DNA from: Nocardioides flavescens
GTDB lineage: Bacteria > Actinomycetota > Actinomycetes > Propionibacteriales > Nocardioidaceae
Length of the DNA: 64,000 nucleotides
Reading direction: 5' to 3'
NCBI RefSeq assembly: GCF_009823805.1
Contig: NZ_WUEK01000008.1
Coordinates: 124,001 to 188,000, forward strand
Shown: piece after piece, positions 17,544-27,184 of the stretch
Position numbering within the stretch: the stretch's first letter is position 1
Layout: the number at the start of each line of letters is the position of its first letter
Program-made: the position numbers and the translations under genes
Notes under the pieces: model-generated
Databases searched by the model: none
What the model saw: only the letters and a program-made list of their open reading frames with translations
Told to the model about the DNA's origin: nothing

Positions 17544-17557
17544 CGAACACCTGTTCG
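17544..17557. promoter_or_regulatory. LexA-binding SOS box of ruvCAB
   Basis: CGAACACCTGTTCG matches the actinobacterial/Gram-positive SOS box (CGAAC-N4-GTTCG). It lies 16 nt before the ruvC start, so LexA would repress ruvCAB until DNA damage. Confidence 0.88.
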
Positions 17558-17573
17558 GACGAGAGGGAGACCC

Positions 17574-18089
17574 ATGCGCGTGCTCGGCATCGACCCCGGC
17601 CTGACCCGGTGCGGTGTCGGCGTCGTCGAGGGTGAGGTCGGACGACCCCTGCGCCTCGTCGATGTCGGCGTGATCCGCACCCCGACCGGGGAGTCCACGC
17701 CGCAGCGGCTGGTCCACCTCGAGCGCGCGATCGACGCCTGGTTGGAGGAGCACCGTCCGCAGGCGGTCGCCGTCGAGCAGGTCTTCGCCCGCAGCGCGGT
17801 CTCGACCGTCATGGGCACGGCCCAGGCCAGTGGGATCGCGATGGTCTGCGCGGCCCGGCGCGGGCTGCCGGTCGCGCTGCACACCCCCAGCGAGGTCAAG
17901 GCCGCGGTGTCGGGCAACGGCCGTGCCGACAAGGCGCAGGTCGGGCTCATGGTGACCCGCATCCTGCGCCTCGACGCGGCGCCCAAGCCCGCCGACGCCG
18001 CCGACGCCTTGGCGCTGGCCATCACCCACATCTGGCGCGGGGGAGCCCGGCGCCGCATCGAGGAAGCTCTGGAGAAGGCAGGCCGATGA
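17574..18089 (+). CDS. ruvC: Crossover junction endodeoxyribonuclease RuvC
   Basis: 171 residues. Resolves Holliday junctions together with RuvAB. The RNase H-like fold and its acidic residues are present: Asp7 in [10 protein letters not shown], Glu in VAVEQVF, and the C-terminal [12 protein letters not shown]. Start chosen at the ATG behind GAGAGGGAG, giving [10 protein letters not shown] LexA box lies directly upstream. The gene overlaps ruvA by 4 nt. Confidence 0.97.
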   Translation: MRVLGIDPGLTRCGVGVVEGEVGRPLRLVDVGVIRTPTGESTPQRLVHLERAIDAWLEEHRPQAVAVEQVFARSAVSTVMGTAQASGIAMVCAARRGLPVALHTPSEVKAAVSGNGRADKAQVGLMVTRILRLDAAPKPADAADALALAITHIWRGGARRRIEEALEKAGR

Positions 18090-18682
18090 TCGCGTTCGTG
18101 AAGGGCCCGGTGGCCCAGGTGACCCTGTCGAGCGCCGTGCTCGAGGTCGGCGGCGTGGGCCTCGAGCTGATCTGCACGCCCGGCACGCTCGCCACCCTGC
18201 GCACCGGGCAGGTGGCGACGCTGCCGACGAGCATGGTGGTCCGCGAGGACTCGATGACGCTGTTCGGCTTCCTCGACGACGACGAGAAGGCCGTCTTCGA
18301 GCTGGTGCAGACGGCCGGGGGAGTCGGGCCCAAGCTCGCCCAGGCGATGCTCGCCGTGCTCAGCCCCGACGACCTGCGCACCGCCGTGGCGGCCCAGGAC
18401 GTCAAGACGCTGACCAAGGTGCCCGGCATCGGCCAGAAGGTCGCCCAGCGCATCATCCTCGAGCTCGGCGACCGCCTGGGCCCCGCCACGGGGGTGGTGC
18501 GCTCGGGCGGACCGGCGCCGGTGGACGCCTGGCGCGACCAGGTCCACCAGGGCCTCACCGGGCTCGGCTGGCCCGCGCGGGAGGCGGAGCGGGCCGTCGA
18601 CGCCGTGGCAGACCAGGCCGGCGACCGACCGGACGTCGGCGCCCTGATGCGCGCGGCGCTGCAGACGCTGAGCCGGGCCTGA
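18086..18682 (+). CDS. ruvA: Holliday junction DNA helicase subunit RuvA
   Basis: 198 residues. It binds the four-way junction and targets RuvB. The N-terminal OB fold is [12 protein letters not shown] to FGFLDDDEK. The two helix-hairpin-helix motifs are [17 protein letters not shown] and [16 protein letters not shown]. The C-terminal domain III that contacts RuvB covers about residues 150-198. It is translationally coupled to ruvC through ATGA and is followed 4 nt later by ruvB. Confidence 0.97.
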   Translation: MIAFVKGPVAQVTLSSAVLEVGGVGLELICTPGTLATLRTGQVATLPTSMVVREDSMTLFGFLDDDEKAVFELVQTAGGVGPKLAQAMLAVLSPDDLRTAVAAQDVKTLTKVPGIGQKVAQRIILELGDRLGPATGVVRSGGPAPVDAWRDQVHQGLTGLGWPAREAERAVDAVADQAGDRPDVGALMRAALQTLSRA

Positions 18683-18686
18683 GCCG

Positions 18687-19742
18687 GTGGCCGAGCCCAG
18701 CCAGCGCAGCCAGCACAGCCTGACCACCGCCGACGCCGAGCCCGACGAGCGGGCCGTCGAGGCGGCCCTGCGCCCGCGCTCGCTCGATGAGGTCGTCGGC
18801 CAGCAGCGGGTGCGCGAGCAGCTCGCCCTGGTGCTCGACGCCGCCCGGCTGCGCGAGCGGGCCCCCGACCACGTGCTCCTCAGCGGGCCGCCCGGGCTCG
18901 GCAAGACGACGCTGGCGATGATCATCGCCTCCGAGCTCGGCAGCCCGCTGCGGCTGACCAGCGGCCCGGCGCTCACCCACGCCGGCGACCTCGCCGCGAT
19001 CCTGTCGGGGCTCAACGAGGGTGACGTCCTCTTCATCGACGAGATCCACCGGATGTCGCGGGCGGCCGAGGAGATGCTCTACCTCGCCATGGAGGACTTC
19101 CGGGTCGACGTCGTGATCGGCAAGGGTCCGGGGGCCACGGCGATCCCGCTCGAGATCCCGCCGTTCACGATGGTCGGCGCGACGACCCGCGCGGGTCTGC
19201 TCCCCGGGCCGCTGCGCGACCGGTTCGGCTTCACGGGCCACCTCGAGTTCTACGAGCCCCACGAGCTCGACCGCATCGTCCACCGCTCGGCCGGGCTGCT
19301 CGGTGTACCCGTCTCCGGCGACGGTGCCGCCGAGATCGCCTCGCGCTCGCGCGGCACCCCACGCATCGCCAACCGCCTGCTGCGCCGCGTCCGCGACTTC
19401 GCGCAGGTGCGCGCCGACGGCGTCGTCTCGCTCGAGGTCGCGCAGGCCGCCCTCGAGCTCTACGAGGTCGACGAGATCGGCCTCGACCGGCTCGACCGCG
19501 GTGTGCTCGACGTGCTCTGCCGCCGCTTCGGCGGCGGCCCCGTCGGACTCTCGACCCTCGCGGTCGCGGTGGGCGAGGAGCGCGAGACGGTCGAGGAGGT
19601 CGCCGAGCCCTTCCTGGTGCGCCAGGGCTTCCTCGCCCGCACCCCGCGCGGTCGGATCGCCACACCGGCCGCATGGGCACACCTGGGCCTGCGGGTGCCC
19701 CAGGGGGCACCGGTGGCCGAGGTCCCCCTCTTCGAGGAGTGA
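18687..19742 (+). CDS. ruvB: Holliday junction branch migration ATPase RuvB
   Basis: 351 residues. AAA+ motor that drives branch migration on RuvA-bound junctions. Walker A is [11 protein letters not shown], Walker B is FIDEIHR, and the sensor/arginine region [18 protein letters not shown] is intact. The C-terminal winged helix ends around [13 protein letters not shown]. The GTG at 18687 leaves a 4-nt gap from ruvA. A TTGACA box begins on the base after its stop codon and belongs to the next unit. Confidence 0.97.
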   Translation: MAEPSQRSQHSLTTADAEPDERAVEAALRPRSLDEVVGQQRVREQLALVLDAARLRERAPDHVLLSGPPGLGKTTLAMIIASELGSPLRLTSGPALTHAGDLAAILSGLNEGDVLFIDEIHRMSRAAEEMLYLAMEDFRVDVVIGKGPGATAIPLEIPPFTMVGATTRAGLLPGPLRDRFGFTGHLEFYEPHELDRIVHRSAGLLGVPVSGDGAAEIASRSRGTPRIANRLLRRVRDFAQVRADGVVSLEVAQAALELYEVDEIGLDRLDRGVLDVLCRRFGGGPVGLSTLAVAVGEERETVEEVAEPFLVRQGFLARTPRGRIATPAAWAHLGLRVPQGAPVAEVPLFEE

Positions 19743-19771
19743 TTGACACCGTACTTTTGGGCGAGGATGCT
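19743..19771 (+). promoter_or_regulatory. Putative promoter of the small secreted-protein gene
   Basis: TTGACA (19743-19748), a perfect -35 consensus, is followed after 17 nt by GATGCT (19766-19771), a weak -10. It begins immediately after the ruvB stop codon. Confidence 0.4.
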
Positions 19772-19807
19772 GTCGGTCGCAAGCCTCTCCTCTAGAACGG
19801 TGAATTC

Positions 19808-20218
19808 ATGTCTCGGGTCTTGAAAGTCATTGTTGTTCTGGCACTCACCGCGGGTCTGGGTTGGTTCGCTACGCCCGCCTACGCCGCGGTAACAACCACT
19901 TCGTCTTGTAGCGCCGGCGGCTTCACGGGGTACATCCGCACATCCACGTCGACAGCGAGCGCGGGGACCGTCTACTCCGTCGAGTATCGAATCGACAAGG
20001 GCTCGAACAGCGGAGGGAACAAGGCGAACGTCGTCTGGTACGACTACGCGACCACACCCACCAAGACCGCTTCTACCGGTAGCGGTGTGCAAGATAACGG
20101 GTGGCACACGCTGCTCAGCACGAACTACTACCGGGGGACGGGCGGCGCTGCATTCAAGTTCGTATTTGACAAGTCGCTCAGCGACCCGACATGCAACAAG
20201 TCGTTCCCCTTGGGGTGA
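19808..20218 (+). CDS. Small secreted protein of unknown function, atypical composition
   Basis: 136 residues. A clean Sec signal peptide (VIVVLALTAGLGWFATPAYA) should be cut after residue 26. The mature part is about 110 residues of Ser/Thr/Gly-rich beta sequence with two Cys (SSCSAGG and DPTCNKS) that could pair. I recognise no family. Base use differs from the neighbours: codons such as aca, act, aag, gtt and tat are frequent, and GC is much lower than in ruvB or yajC. With its own TTGACA promoter and a perfect terminator hairpin it is a complete transcription unit between two conserved operons, which suggests recent acquisition. The ATG is chosen by the signal peptide; the ribosome-binding site is weak. 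Confidence 0.65.
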   Translation: MSRVLKVIVVLALTAGLGWFATPAYAAVTTTSSCSAGGFTGYIRTSTSTASAGTVYSVEYRIDKGSNSGGNKANVVWYDYATTPTKTASTGSGVQDNGWHTLLSTNYYRGTGGAAFKFVFDKSLSDPTCNKSFPLG

Positions 20219-20233
20219 CCTTGTCCATCTCAG

Positions 20234-20266
20234 ACGGCCGCGCGGAACTCAGTTCCGCGCGGCCGT
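20234..20266 (+). terminator. Perfect 16-bp hairpin terminator
   Basis: Arms ACGGCCGCGCGGAACT and its exact complement enclose a single C (20250), so the effective loop is 3-5 nt. It lies 16 nt after the stop of the small secreted protein; the short TTGTG tail is only weakly U-rich. Confidence 0.85.
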
Positions 20267-20319
20267 TGTGCTCGGAAACAGCGGGTCCTGAACGACGTCA
20301 GATCTAGCGTGTTGGCTAT

Positions 20320-20345
20320 GAGTTAGCGCGAAGAGTTAGCGCGAA
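20320..20345. repeat. 13-bp exact tandem duplication
   Basis: GAGTTAGCGCGAA occurs twice head to tail in the gap between the terminator and yajC. The gap (20267-20512) otherwise shows only a TAGACT box before yajC. The duplication could be a binding site. Confidence 0.8.
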
Positions 20346-20498
20346 GGAGCGTTGATAGCTGGCCGCTTCGTATCGTGCGCCTACCAGCGCAGCAGCGAGG
20401 TAGCCGAAACATAGTGTCTTGTTATGGGGAACGAACACTGAGGCTGCAGGAGGCCGAGGCCGGTACCCCGCGATGCGGCCTGGGTCACGCGCCGCCCG

Positions 20499-20504
20499 TA
20501 GACT
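20499..20504 (+). promoter_or_regulatory. -10 box of the yajC-secD-secF operon
   Basis: TAGACT ends 8 nt before the GTG of yajC, consistent with a leaderless or nearly leaderless transcript. Confidence 0.4.
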
Positions 20505-20512
20505 TCCCCGTC

Positions 20513-20833
20513 GTGCAAGACCTCGCCGCGCTGCTGCCCTTCGTCGGGTTGGCCCTCATCTTCTGGCTGCTGCTGATCCGTCCGCAGCAGCGCCGCCAAC
20601 GGGAACTCGCGAGCATGCAGTCGTCGTTGGGGGTGGGGGACGAGGTCGTGCTGACCTCCGGTGTCTACGGCACCATCCGCTCCCTGGACGACGAGGGCGG
20701 TGCCCGGATCGAGATCGCCGACGGCGTGACGATCCGGGTGGTGCGCGCCGCGATCGGCCAGGTCGTGCGTGGTGACGACACCGACGACACCGACGACACC
20801 GGTGTCGCGAACGACGTCTCGGAGGAGAGCTGA
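20513..20833 (+). CDS. yajC: Preprotein translocase subunit YajC
   Basis: 106 residues. Single-helix membrane protein associated with SecDF. The helix is LAALLPFVGLALIFWLLLIR, followed by the conserved RPQQRRQRE and the GDEVVLTSGVYGTI fold. The GTG at 20513 gives the standard length; longer upstream frames have no support. The C-terminus has a short acidic repeat (GDDTDDTDDTG). It overlaps secD by one base (TGATG), indicating coupled translation. Confidence 0.93.
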   Translation: MQDLAALLPFVGLALIFWLLLIRPQQRRQRELASMQSSLGVGDEVVLTSGVYGTIRSLDDEGGARIEIADGVTIRVVRAAIGQVVRGDDTDDTDDTGVANDVSEES

Positions 20834-22728
20834 TGGCCCGCAGGACCGCCCGACCGGGACGCACGCTCGTCTCGTTCTTCATCGGGCTCGCGATCGCCTT
20901 CGGGTTGGTCGCGCTCACCGGTACGTGGAAGCCCGAGCTCGGTCTCGACCTCCAGGGCGGCACCAGGATCACCCTCATCGCCAAGGGCAACCCGACCTCG
21001 GAGAACCTCGAAGAGGCGCGCTCGATCATCGACCAGCGCGTCAACGGCTCCGGTGTCTCCGAGGCCGAGGTCGTCGCCGAGGGCAGTGACGTCATCGTCG
21101 TCGAGATCCCCGGCGACAGCCGGCGCGACCTGACCGAGACCGTCGAGCGGCAGGCGCAGCTCCGGTTCCGCGTCGTCGCCTGCTCCGACCTCGACCCCAC
21201 GCTGTGCGCCGGCGGCGCCACCGCGACCGACCCGACCGTCCCCGGCTCGGACACCACCACGGATCCCGGCGCGGGCGTCATCGCCCCCAGCGCCACCCCC
21301 AGTGCCGACGCCACCACCGGTCCTTCCGACGCCGCGCCGAGCACCGACGCGAGCTCGGCTCCGTCCGACGCCACCTCGGGTGCCGCGTCCGACGCCGCGA
21401 CCCCCTCGGGGTCCGCCAACCGGGCGCCGGCGCGCTACGCCACCAGCGACCAGGCCAGCGAGACGGCGTCCCCGTCTGCCGAGCCGAGCGCCTCCGCATC
21501 CGCGTCCGCCTCGGCCTCGACCGAGCCGAGCGACGGCGCCACGGCCGGCACGACGGACGAGGCCAACACGCCGATCCCCGCGCCGGACGGCGGCCCGGAC
21601 GTCGCCGACCCGCTGACCTGGATCAACGCCCCCAACCAGGCGGCCATCGACGCCTACAACGCCTTCACCTGCCCGCAGGACGGCAGCCCGGTCAACGTCG
21701 AGGACGACCCGGCCAAGCCGCTCGTGTCGTGCCAGTGGGACCCGGATGCCCAGGTCGCGACGAAGTACCTCCTCTCCGCCGCGATGATCGAGGGCAGCGA
21801 GCTCGACTCGGCTGACGCCGTCATTCCGCAGAGCCAGGTCAACTACGTCGTCCAGCTCGACTTCAACGGCGCCGGGACCAAGGCGTTCACCGAGATCTCG
21901 CGGGCCCTCGTCAACACCGACAAGCAGTTCGGTGTGGTCCTCGACGGGCAGGTGATCTCCGCGCCGCAGATGAACGCGCTCATCACCAACGGCCAGCCGC
22001 AGATCGAAGGTGGGTTCACCCAGGAGAGCGCCCAGAGCCTCGCCACCAGCCTCCGGTACGGCGCGCTGCCGATCGCCTTCGAGGACCCCTCGACCGAGAC
22101 GATCGGCCCCTCGCTCGCCGGTGACCAGCTGCGTGCCGGTCTGATCGCGGGCGCCTTCGGTCTCGGCCTGGTGCTGATCTACTGCCTGATCTACTACCGC
22201 GGCCTCGGCCTGGTCGTCGTCAGCTCGCTGCTCGCGGCCGCTGCGCTCACCTACGCCCTCGTGCTGCTGCTCAGCAAGACCGCCGGCTTCACGCTCACGC
22301 TGCCCGGCATCGCGGGTCTGATCATCGCCGTCGGTGTCACCGCCGACTCCTTCATCATCTTCTTCGAGCGCATCCGCGACGAGATGCGCGAGGGCAAGAC
22401 GATGCGCGTCGCGGTGGAGACCGGCTGGAAGCGCGCGAAGGTCACGCGACTCGCCGCCCAGGTCGTCTCGCTGCTCTCGGCTGCGGTGCTCTACATCTTC
22501 GCGACCGGCGCCGTGAAGGGCTTCGGGTTCGCCCTCGGTCTCTCGACCCTGGTCGACCTCGCGATCCTGTTCTGGTTCACCAAGCCGATGGTGTCCTGGC
22601 TGGCGCGCTTCCACTTCTTCAACTCCGGCTCCCGGTTCTCCGGGCTCAGCCGCGAGACCCTCGGCATGGACGGTCCCGCCGCACCCGCGGCCCGACGTAC
22701 CTCGGCACCGGCTGGAGGCAAGGCCTGA
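20833..22728 (+). CDS. secD: Protein translocase subunit SecD
   Basis: 631 residues, six-helix membrane protein that uses the proton gradient to complete protein export. The first helix is at about 12-30, followed by GLDLQGGTRITL. The periplasmic P1 domain is interrupted at about residues 128-255 by a low-complexity Ser/Thr/Ala/Pro/Asp stretch, typical of actinobacterial SecD but long here. The C-terminal membrane part has the RGLGLV, GFTLTLPGIAGLIIAVGV and ADSFIIFFERIRDE motifs. It is coupled to yajC and secF by one-base overlaps. Confidence 0.95.
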   Translation: MARRTARPGRTLVSFFIGLAIAFGLVALTGTWKPELGLDLQGGTRITLIAKGNPTSENLEEARSIIDQRVNGSGVSEAEVVAEGSDVIVVEIPGDSRRDLTETVERQAQLRFRVVACSDLDPTLCAGGATATDPTVPGSDTTTDPGAGVIAPSATPSADATTGPSDAAPSTDASSAPSDATSGAASDAATPSGSANRAPARYATSDQASETASPSAEPSASASASASASTEPSDGATAGTTDEANTPIPAPDGGPDVADPLTWINAPNQAAIDAYNAFTCPQDGSPVNVEDDPAKPLVSCQWDPDAQVATKYLLSAAMIEGSELDSADAVIPQSQVNYVVQLDFNGAGTKAFTEISRALVNTDKQFGVVLDGQVISAPQMNALITNGQPQIEGGFTQESAQSLATSLRYGALPIAFEDPSTETIGPSLAGDQLRAGLIAGAFGLGLVLIYCLIYYRGLGLVVVSSLLAAAALTYALVLLLSKTAGFTLTLPGIAGLIIAVGVTADSFIIFFERIRDEMREGKTMRVAVETGWKRAKVTRLAAQVVSLLSAAVLYIFATGAVKGFGFALGLSTLVDLAILFWFTKPMVSWLARFHFFNSGSRFSGLSRETLGMDGPAAPAARRTSAPAGGKA

Positions 22729-23981
22729 TGGGCAAGTTCTCGCGTCTCGGCAACGACCTCTACGGCGGTCGCAAGTCGATCGACTTCGTCCACCAGCGTG
22801 CGCTCTGGTACGCCGTGTCGACGGTCCTCGTGGCACTGGCGATCGTGGTCGTCGTCGTCAAGGGGCTCAACTTCGGCGTGGAGTTCACCGGCGGCACGCA
22901 GTACCGCGTGCCGCTGGCGGCCGGCCAGGTCACCCAGGCCAACGCCGACAAGGTGCGCGAGGCCGTCGCCGACGCCGGCATCGAGGGTGTCGAGAACCCC
23001 GTCGTGACGACGGCCGGCGACACGCTCCTGGTGCAGGTCGAGGAGATCCCGCAGGCCACCAGCGACGAGGTCGTCAAGGTCATCGACGCCACCGTGAGCC
23101 CGACGGCGGAGATCTCCCAGGACGAGATCAGCGCCAGCTGGGGCCAGCAGGTGGGTCAGCGGGCCGCGATCGGCGTCGCGGTCTTCCTGGTCCTGGTGAT
23201 GCTGTTCATCGGCTTCTACTTCCGCGAGTGGAAGATGTCGCTCGCCGCGCTCGTCGCGCTGGTCCACGACATCGTCATCACCATCGGCGTCTACGCCCTC
23301 TCGGGCTTCCCGGTCACGCCCGCGGCCGTCACCGGTCTGCTGGCCATCCTCGGCTTCTCGCTCTACGACACGGTCGTGGTGTTCGACAAGGTCAAGGAGA
23401 ACACCCACCAGATGCGCCAGAACCGCCAGACCTACGCGCAGGCCGCCAACCTGGCGGTCAACCAGACGCTGGTGCGCTCGGTCAACACCGGCATCGTGGC
23501 GCTCATCCCGATCGGCGCGATCCTCTTCACCAGCACCGCGCTGCTCGGCGCGAGCTCGCTCAAGGACCTCGCGCTCAGCCAGTTCGTCGGCATGGCCGTC
23601 GGCGTCTACTCCTCGATCTTCCTCGCGCCGCGCGTGCTGGTGCACCTGAAGTCCGGTGAGAGTGAGGTCGTGCTCGCCGAGCGCCGCGCCAAGGCCCGTG
23701 CTCGCAACGCCGTCGACCCCTACGCCACCGTGCCGGTCTTCACCGACGACATGGCGGTCTCCGAGGACCCGGAGCGCGACGGCGGCGGCATCGCCGTGCT
23801 CGACGAGGAGGACGAGTACGACGAGGGCTACGACGACCAGCCCGCGCGTCGGCGTACCGCCCCGCAGAGCGACGCCCTCGGCCGGGGCCGCACGGCGCCG
23901 ACCCAGTCGCGTCCGGTCGGGCCCAGCTCGTCCTCGGGTCGGCAGCAGCCCAGCCGCGCCCCGCGCTCGAAGCGGAAGTGA
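22728..23981 (+). CDS. secF: Protein translocase subunit SecF
   Basis: 417 residues. Partner of SecD with six helices. Conserved motifs are GLNFGVEFTGGTQY after helix 1, GFYFREWKMSLAALVALVHD, the GFSLYDTVVVFDKVKEN loop, and RSVNTGIVALIPIG. The cytoplasmic C-terminal tail (about residues 330-417) is hydrophilic and acidic, then rich in Arg, Pro and Ser (DEEDEYDEGYDDQ). The start overlaps the secD stop by one base. Confidence 0.95.
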   Translation: MGKFSRLGNDLYGGRKSIDFVHQRALWYAVSTVLVALAIVVVVVKGLNFGVEFTGGTQYRVPLAAGQVTQANADKVREAVADAGIEGVENPVVTTAGDTLLVQVEEIPQATSDEVVKVIDATVSPTAEISQDEISASWGQQVGQRAAIGVAVFLVLVMLFIGFYFREWKMSLAALVALVHDIVITIGVYALSGFPVTPAAVTGLLAILGFSLYDTVVVFDKVKENTHQMRQNRQTYAQAANLAVNQTLVRSVNTGIVALIPIGAILFTSTALLGASSLKDLALSQFVGMAVGVYSSIFLAPRVLVHLKSGESEVVLAERRAKARARNAVDPYATVPVFTDDMAVSEDPERDGGGIAVLDEEDEYDEGYDDQPARRRTAPQSDALGRGRTAPTQSRPVGPSSSSGRQQPSRAPRSKRK

Positions 23982-23991
23982 CCGCGCACCC

Positions 23992-24573
23992 GTGACGGTC
24001 TCCTCCGCGCAGTCCTCGACGCAGTCCTCCGTCCGGTCCGCCGCGCAGTCGGCGCTCGAGCGGCTCATCGTCGACGTCCCCGACTACCCGCAGGCCGGGG
24101 TGGTCTTCAAGGACATCACGCCGCTGCTCGCCGACCACGACGGCTTCACCGCGGTCGTCGAGGGCCTGGCCGGCGCCGGCCGCGGGACGGACGGTGCGAC
24201 GGTGGTCGACAAGGTCGTGGGCATGGAGGCGCGCGGGTTCATCCTCGCTGCCCCGGTCGCCCTGGCGCTGGGGGCCGGCTTCGTGCCCGTGCGCAAGGCC
24301 GGCAAGCTGCCCCGCGAGACCCACGCGGTGTCGTACTCGCTGGAGTACGGCGAGGCCACGCTCGAGCTGCACCGCGACGCCGTGCAGCCCGGCGACCGGG
24401 TGCTGCTCGTCGACGACGTGCTCGCCACCGGCGGAACGGTCGCGGCGACCCGCGAGCTCGTCGAGCGCTGCGGCGGCACCGTGGTCGGGGTGGCGGTGCT
24501 GATGGAGCTCAGCTTCCTGCCCGGGCGCGACGCGGTCGGCGACGTGCCCCTCACCTCGCTGCTGACGATCTGA
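23992..24573 (+). CDS. apt: Adenine phosphoribosyltransferase
   Basis: 193 residues. Converts adenine and PRPP to AMP in purine salvage. It has the family signature DVPDYPQAGVVFKDITPLL, the EARGFI turn, and the PRPP-binding loop VLLVDDVLATGGT. The GTG at 23992 is 10 nt after secF; the first 20 residues are a Ser/Gln-rich tail (SSAQSSTQSSVRSAAQS). The position between secF and rel is conserved in actinobacteria, linking purine salvage to (p)ppGpp metabolism. Confidence 0.95.
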   Translation: MTVSSAQSSTQSSVRSAAQSALERLIVDVPDYPQAGVVFKDITPLLADHDGFTAVVEGLAGAGRGTDGATVVDKVVGMEARGFILAAPVALALGAGFVPVRKAGKLPRETHAVSYSLEYGEATLELHRDAVQPGDRVLLVDDVLATGGTVAATRELVERCGGTVVGVAVLMELSFLPGRDAVGDVPLTSLLTI

Positions 24574-24608
24574 GCGCTGTGCGCGGCGCGGACGTCGGTG
24601 CTGCCGCG

Positions 24609-24614
24609 TAGGCT
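24609..24614 (+). promoter_or_regulatory. -10 box of rel, leaderless type
   Basis: TAGGCT ends 6 nt before the ATG. No ribosome-binding site is present, so the messenger probably starts at the start codon. Confidence 0.5.
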
Positions 24615-24620
24615 GGGCGA

Positions 24621-26999
24621 ATGACCGAGGAGCGCACCGAACCCCGCGCCCCGCAGGCGACCACGCCTGCGGCGCCGGCCCCGGAGCGCACGCCCCGCTC
24701 GCGGCGCAACGCCATGCGCGCCGAGGAGCGCGGCGAGGGCACGACCCCCGCGACGACGCGCTCGATGCGTGCCCGGCTGGCGCGGGTGGCGACCCGCACG
24801 GCCGCGCCCGGCAACCCCCAGCTCGAGCCGCTGTTCCGCGCCGTACGAGCCAACCACCCGAAGGCCGACCTGGCCCTGCTCGAGCGGGCCTACACCACGG
24901 CGGCCGAGCTCCACGGCACGCAGATGCGCAAGTCGGGTGACCCCTACATCACCCACCCGCTCGCGGTGACCACGATCCTCGCCGACATCGGCATGACCGA
25001 GTCGACGCTGGTGGCCGCTCTCCTCCACGACACCGTCGAGGACACGCCGTACACCCTGGCCCAGGTCGAGGCCGACTTCGGCGCCGAGGTCGCGCGGCTG
25101 GTCGACGGCGTGACCAAGCTCGACAAGGTCAAGTACGGCGACTCCGCGCAGGCCGAGACCATCCGCAAGATGATCGTCGCGATGTCGCGCGACATCCGGG
25201 TGCTCGTCATCAAGCTCGCCGACCGGCTGCACAACATGCGCACGCTGCGCTACGTGCGCCAGGAGACCCAGGAGCGGGTCGCGCGCGAGACGCTCGACAT
25301 CTACGCCCCGCTGGCCCACCGGCTGGGCATGAACACCATCAAGTGGGAGCTCGAGGACCTCGCGTTCGCGACGCTGCACCCCAAGATCTACGACGAGATC
25401 GTCCGGATGGTCGCCGAGCGCGCGCCCTCGCGCGACTCCTTCCTCGCCGAGGTCATCAGCAACGTCGAGAAGGACCTGCGCGAGGCCAAGATCAAGGCCA
25501 CGGTCACCGGCCGGCCCAAGCACTACTACTCGATCTACCAGAAGATGATCGTCGGGGGCCGGGAGTTCTCCGACATCTACGACCTCGTCGGCATCCGCAT
25601 CCTCGTCGCCGACGACCGCGACTGCTACTCGGTCCTCGGCGTCCTCCACTCGCGGTGGAACCCCGTCCTCGGGCGGTTCAAGGACTACGTCGCGATGCCG
25701 AAGTTCAACATGTACCAGTCGCTGCACACCACCGTGATCGGCCCGCAGGGCAAGCCGGTCGAGATGCAGATCCGCACCTTCGCGATGCACCGCCGTGCGG
25801 AGTACGGCGTCGCGGCCCACTGGAAGTACAAGGAGGACGGCCGCGCCGGCCTCGACACCGAGCGCCTCGGTGACATGGACGACATGTCCTGGGTGCGCCA
25901 GCTCCTCGACTGGCAGAGCGAGGTCGAGGACCCGGGAGAGTTCCTCGAGTCGCTGCGCTTCGAGATCAACCGTGCCGAGACCTACGTCTTCACCCCGCGC
26001 GGCGACGTCATCGCCCTGCCCGCCGGCTCCACCCCGGTCGACTTCGCCTACGCCGTGCACACCGAGGTCGGTCACCACACCATCGGCGCGCGGGTCAACG
26101 GTCGCCTCGTGCCGCTCGAGTCGACCCTCGAGAACGGCGACGTCGTCGAGGTCTTCACCTCCAAGGCTCAGAACGCCGCGCCCTCGCGCGACTGGCTCGG
26201 CTTCGTCCGCTCACCGCGCGCCAAGTCCAAGATCCGCCAGTGGTTCACCAAGGAGCGGCGCGAGGAGGCGATCGAGCAGGGCAAGGAGCAGATCGCCAAG
26301 CTGATGCGCAAGGAGGGGCTGCCCCTCAAGCGGCTGATGTCGCACGAGTCGCTCACCGAGGCGGCCGGGCACTTCAGCTACGCCGACGTCTCCGCGCTCT
26401 ACGCCGCCGTCGGCGAGGGCAACGTCTCGGCCCAGGCCGTCGTACGCCGCGTCGTCGACCTGCACGGGGGCGAGCAGGGCGCCAACGAGGACCTCGCCGA
26501 GGCCGTCACCATCACGGGTCGGCGGGCCCGCTCCAAGGCGACCAGCGGCGGCGACGCCGGCGTCATCGTCAAGGGCGCGCCCGACGTGTGGGTCAAGCTC
26601 GCCAAGTGCTGCACCCCCGTGCCGCCCGACCAGATCCTCGGCTTCGTCACCAAGGGCGGGGGAGTCTCGGTGCACCGCACCGACTGCACCAACGCCGCCG
26701 AGCTGCGCACCCAGCCCGAGAAGCTCCTCGAGGTCGAGTGGGCCCCGACCGGCCAGTCGACGTTCCTGGTCAACATCCAGGTCGAGGCCCTCGACCGCGC
26801 CCGGCTGCTGGCCGACATCACCATGGTGCTGTCGGACGCCCACGTCAACATCCTCAGCGCCAACCTCTCGACCACCCGCAACCGCGTCGCCAAGAGCCGC
26901 TTCACCTTCGAGATGGCCGAGGCCAAGCACCTCGACAACGTCCTGCGCGCCGTCCGCTCCGTCCCCGGCGTCTTCGACGCCTACCGCGTCACCGCCTGA
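24621..26999 (+). CDS. relA: Bifunctional (p)ppGpp synthetase/hydrolase Rel
   Basis: 792 residues. Makes and degrades (p)ppGpp on starvation signals from the ribosome. After an Ala/Thr/Arg-rich N-terminal tail (about 1-60), the hydrolase HD domain has LLHDTVED at 134-141. The synthetase domain includes the [13 protein letters not shown] and [12 protein letters not shown] regions. TGS ([21 protein letters not shown]), the conserved-Cys region [11 protein letters not shown] and a C-terminal ACT domain follow. Both catalytic halves look intact, as in the single Rel of actinobacteria. An array of 32-bp repeats begins 4 nt after the stop codon. Confidence 0.97.
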   Translation: MTEERTEPRAPQATTPAAPAPERTPRSRRNAMRAEERGEGTTPATTRSMRARLARVATRTAAPGNPQLEPLFRAVRANHPKADLALLERAYTTAAELHGTQMRKSGDPYITHPLAVTTILADIGMTESTLVAALLHDTVEDTPYTLAQVEADFGAEVARLVDGVTKLDKVKYGDSAQAETIRKMIVAMSRDIRVLVIKLADRLHNMRTLRYVRQETQERVARETLDIYAPLAHRLGMNTIKWELEDLAFATLHPKIYDEIVRMVAERAPSRDSFLAEVISNVEKDLREAKIKATVTGRPKHYYSIYQKMIVGGREFSDIYDLVGIRILVADDRDCYSVLGVLHSRWNPVLGRFKDYVAMPKFNMYQSLHTTVIGPQGKPVEMQIRTFAMHRRAEYGVAAHWKYKEDGRAGLDTERLGDMDDMSWVRQLLDWQSEVEDPGEFLESLRFEINRAETYVFTPRGDVIALPAGSTPVDFAYAVHTEVGHHTIGARVNGRLVPLESTLENGDVVEVFTSKAQNAAPSRDWLGFVRSPRAKSKIRQWFTKERREEAIEQGKEQIAKLMRKEGLPLKRLMSHESLTEAAGHFSYADVSALYAAVGEGNVSAQAVVRRVVDLHGGEQGANEDLAEAVTITGRRARSKATSGGDAGVIVKGAPDVWVKLAKCCTPVPPDQILGFVTKGGGVSVHRTDCTNAAELRTQPEKLLEVEWAPTGQSTFLVNIQVEALDRARLLADITMVLSDAHVNILSANLSTTRNRVAKSRFTFEMAEAKHLDNVLRAVRSVPGVFDAYRVTA

Positions 27000-27003
27000 C
27001 CGC

Positions 27004-27155
27004 ACGCCGAGCCGGCGCAGAGTGCTGCTGGATGTACGCCGAGCCGGCGCAGAGTGCTGCTGGATGTACGCCGAGCCGGCGCAGAGTGCTGCTGGATGTA
27101 CGCCGAGCCGGCGCAGAGTGCTGCTGGATGTACGCCGAGCCGGCGCAGAGTGCTG
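27004..27155 (+). repeat. 32-bp tandem repeat array A after rel
   Basis: Four exact 32-bp units and a fifth of 24 nt start 4 nt after the rel stop. Each unit opens with A-CGCCG-AGC-CGGCG, a 5-bp hairpin with a 3-nt loop, then CAGAGTGCTGCTGGATGT. There are no spacers. The same family, on the other strand, forms array B at 28254-28432. The rest of the gap to 27184 shows nothing else. Confidence 0.95.
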
Positions 27156-27184
27156 GTCAGGCTGCCTCGCCGTTGGGCGGAGGA

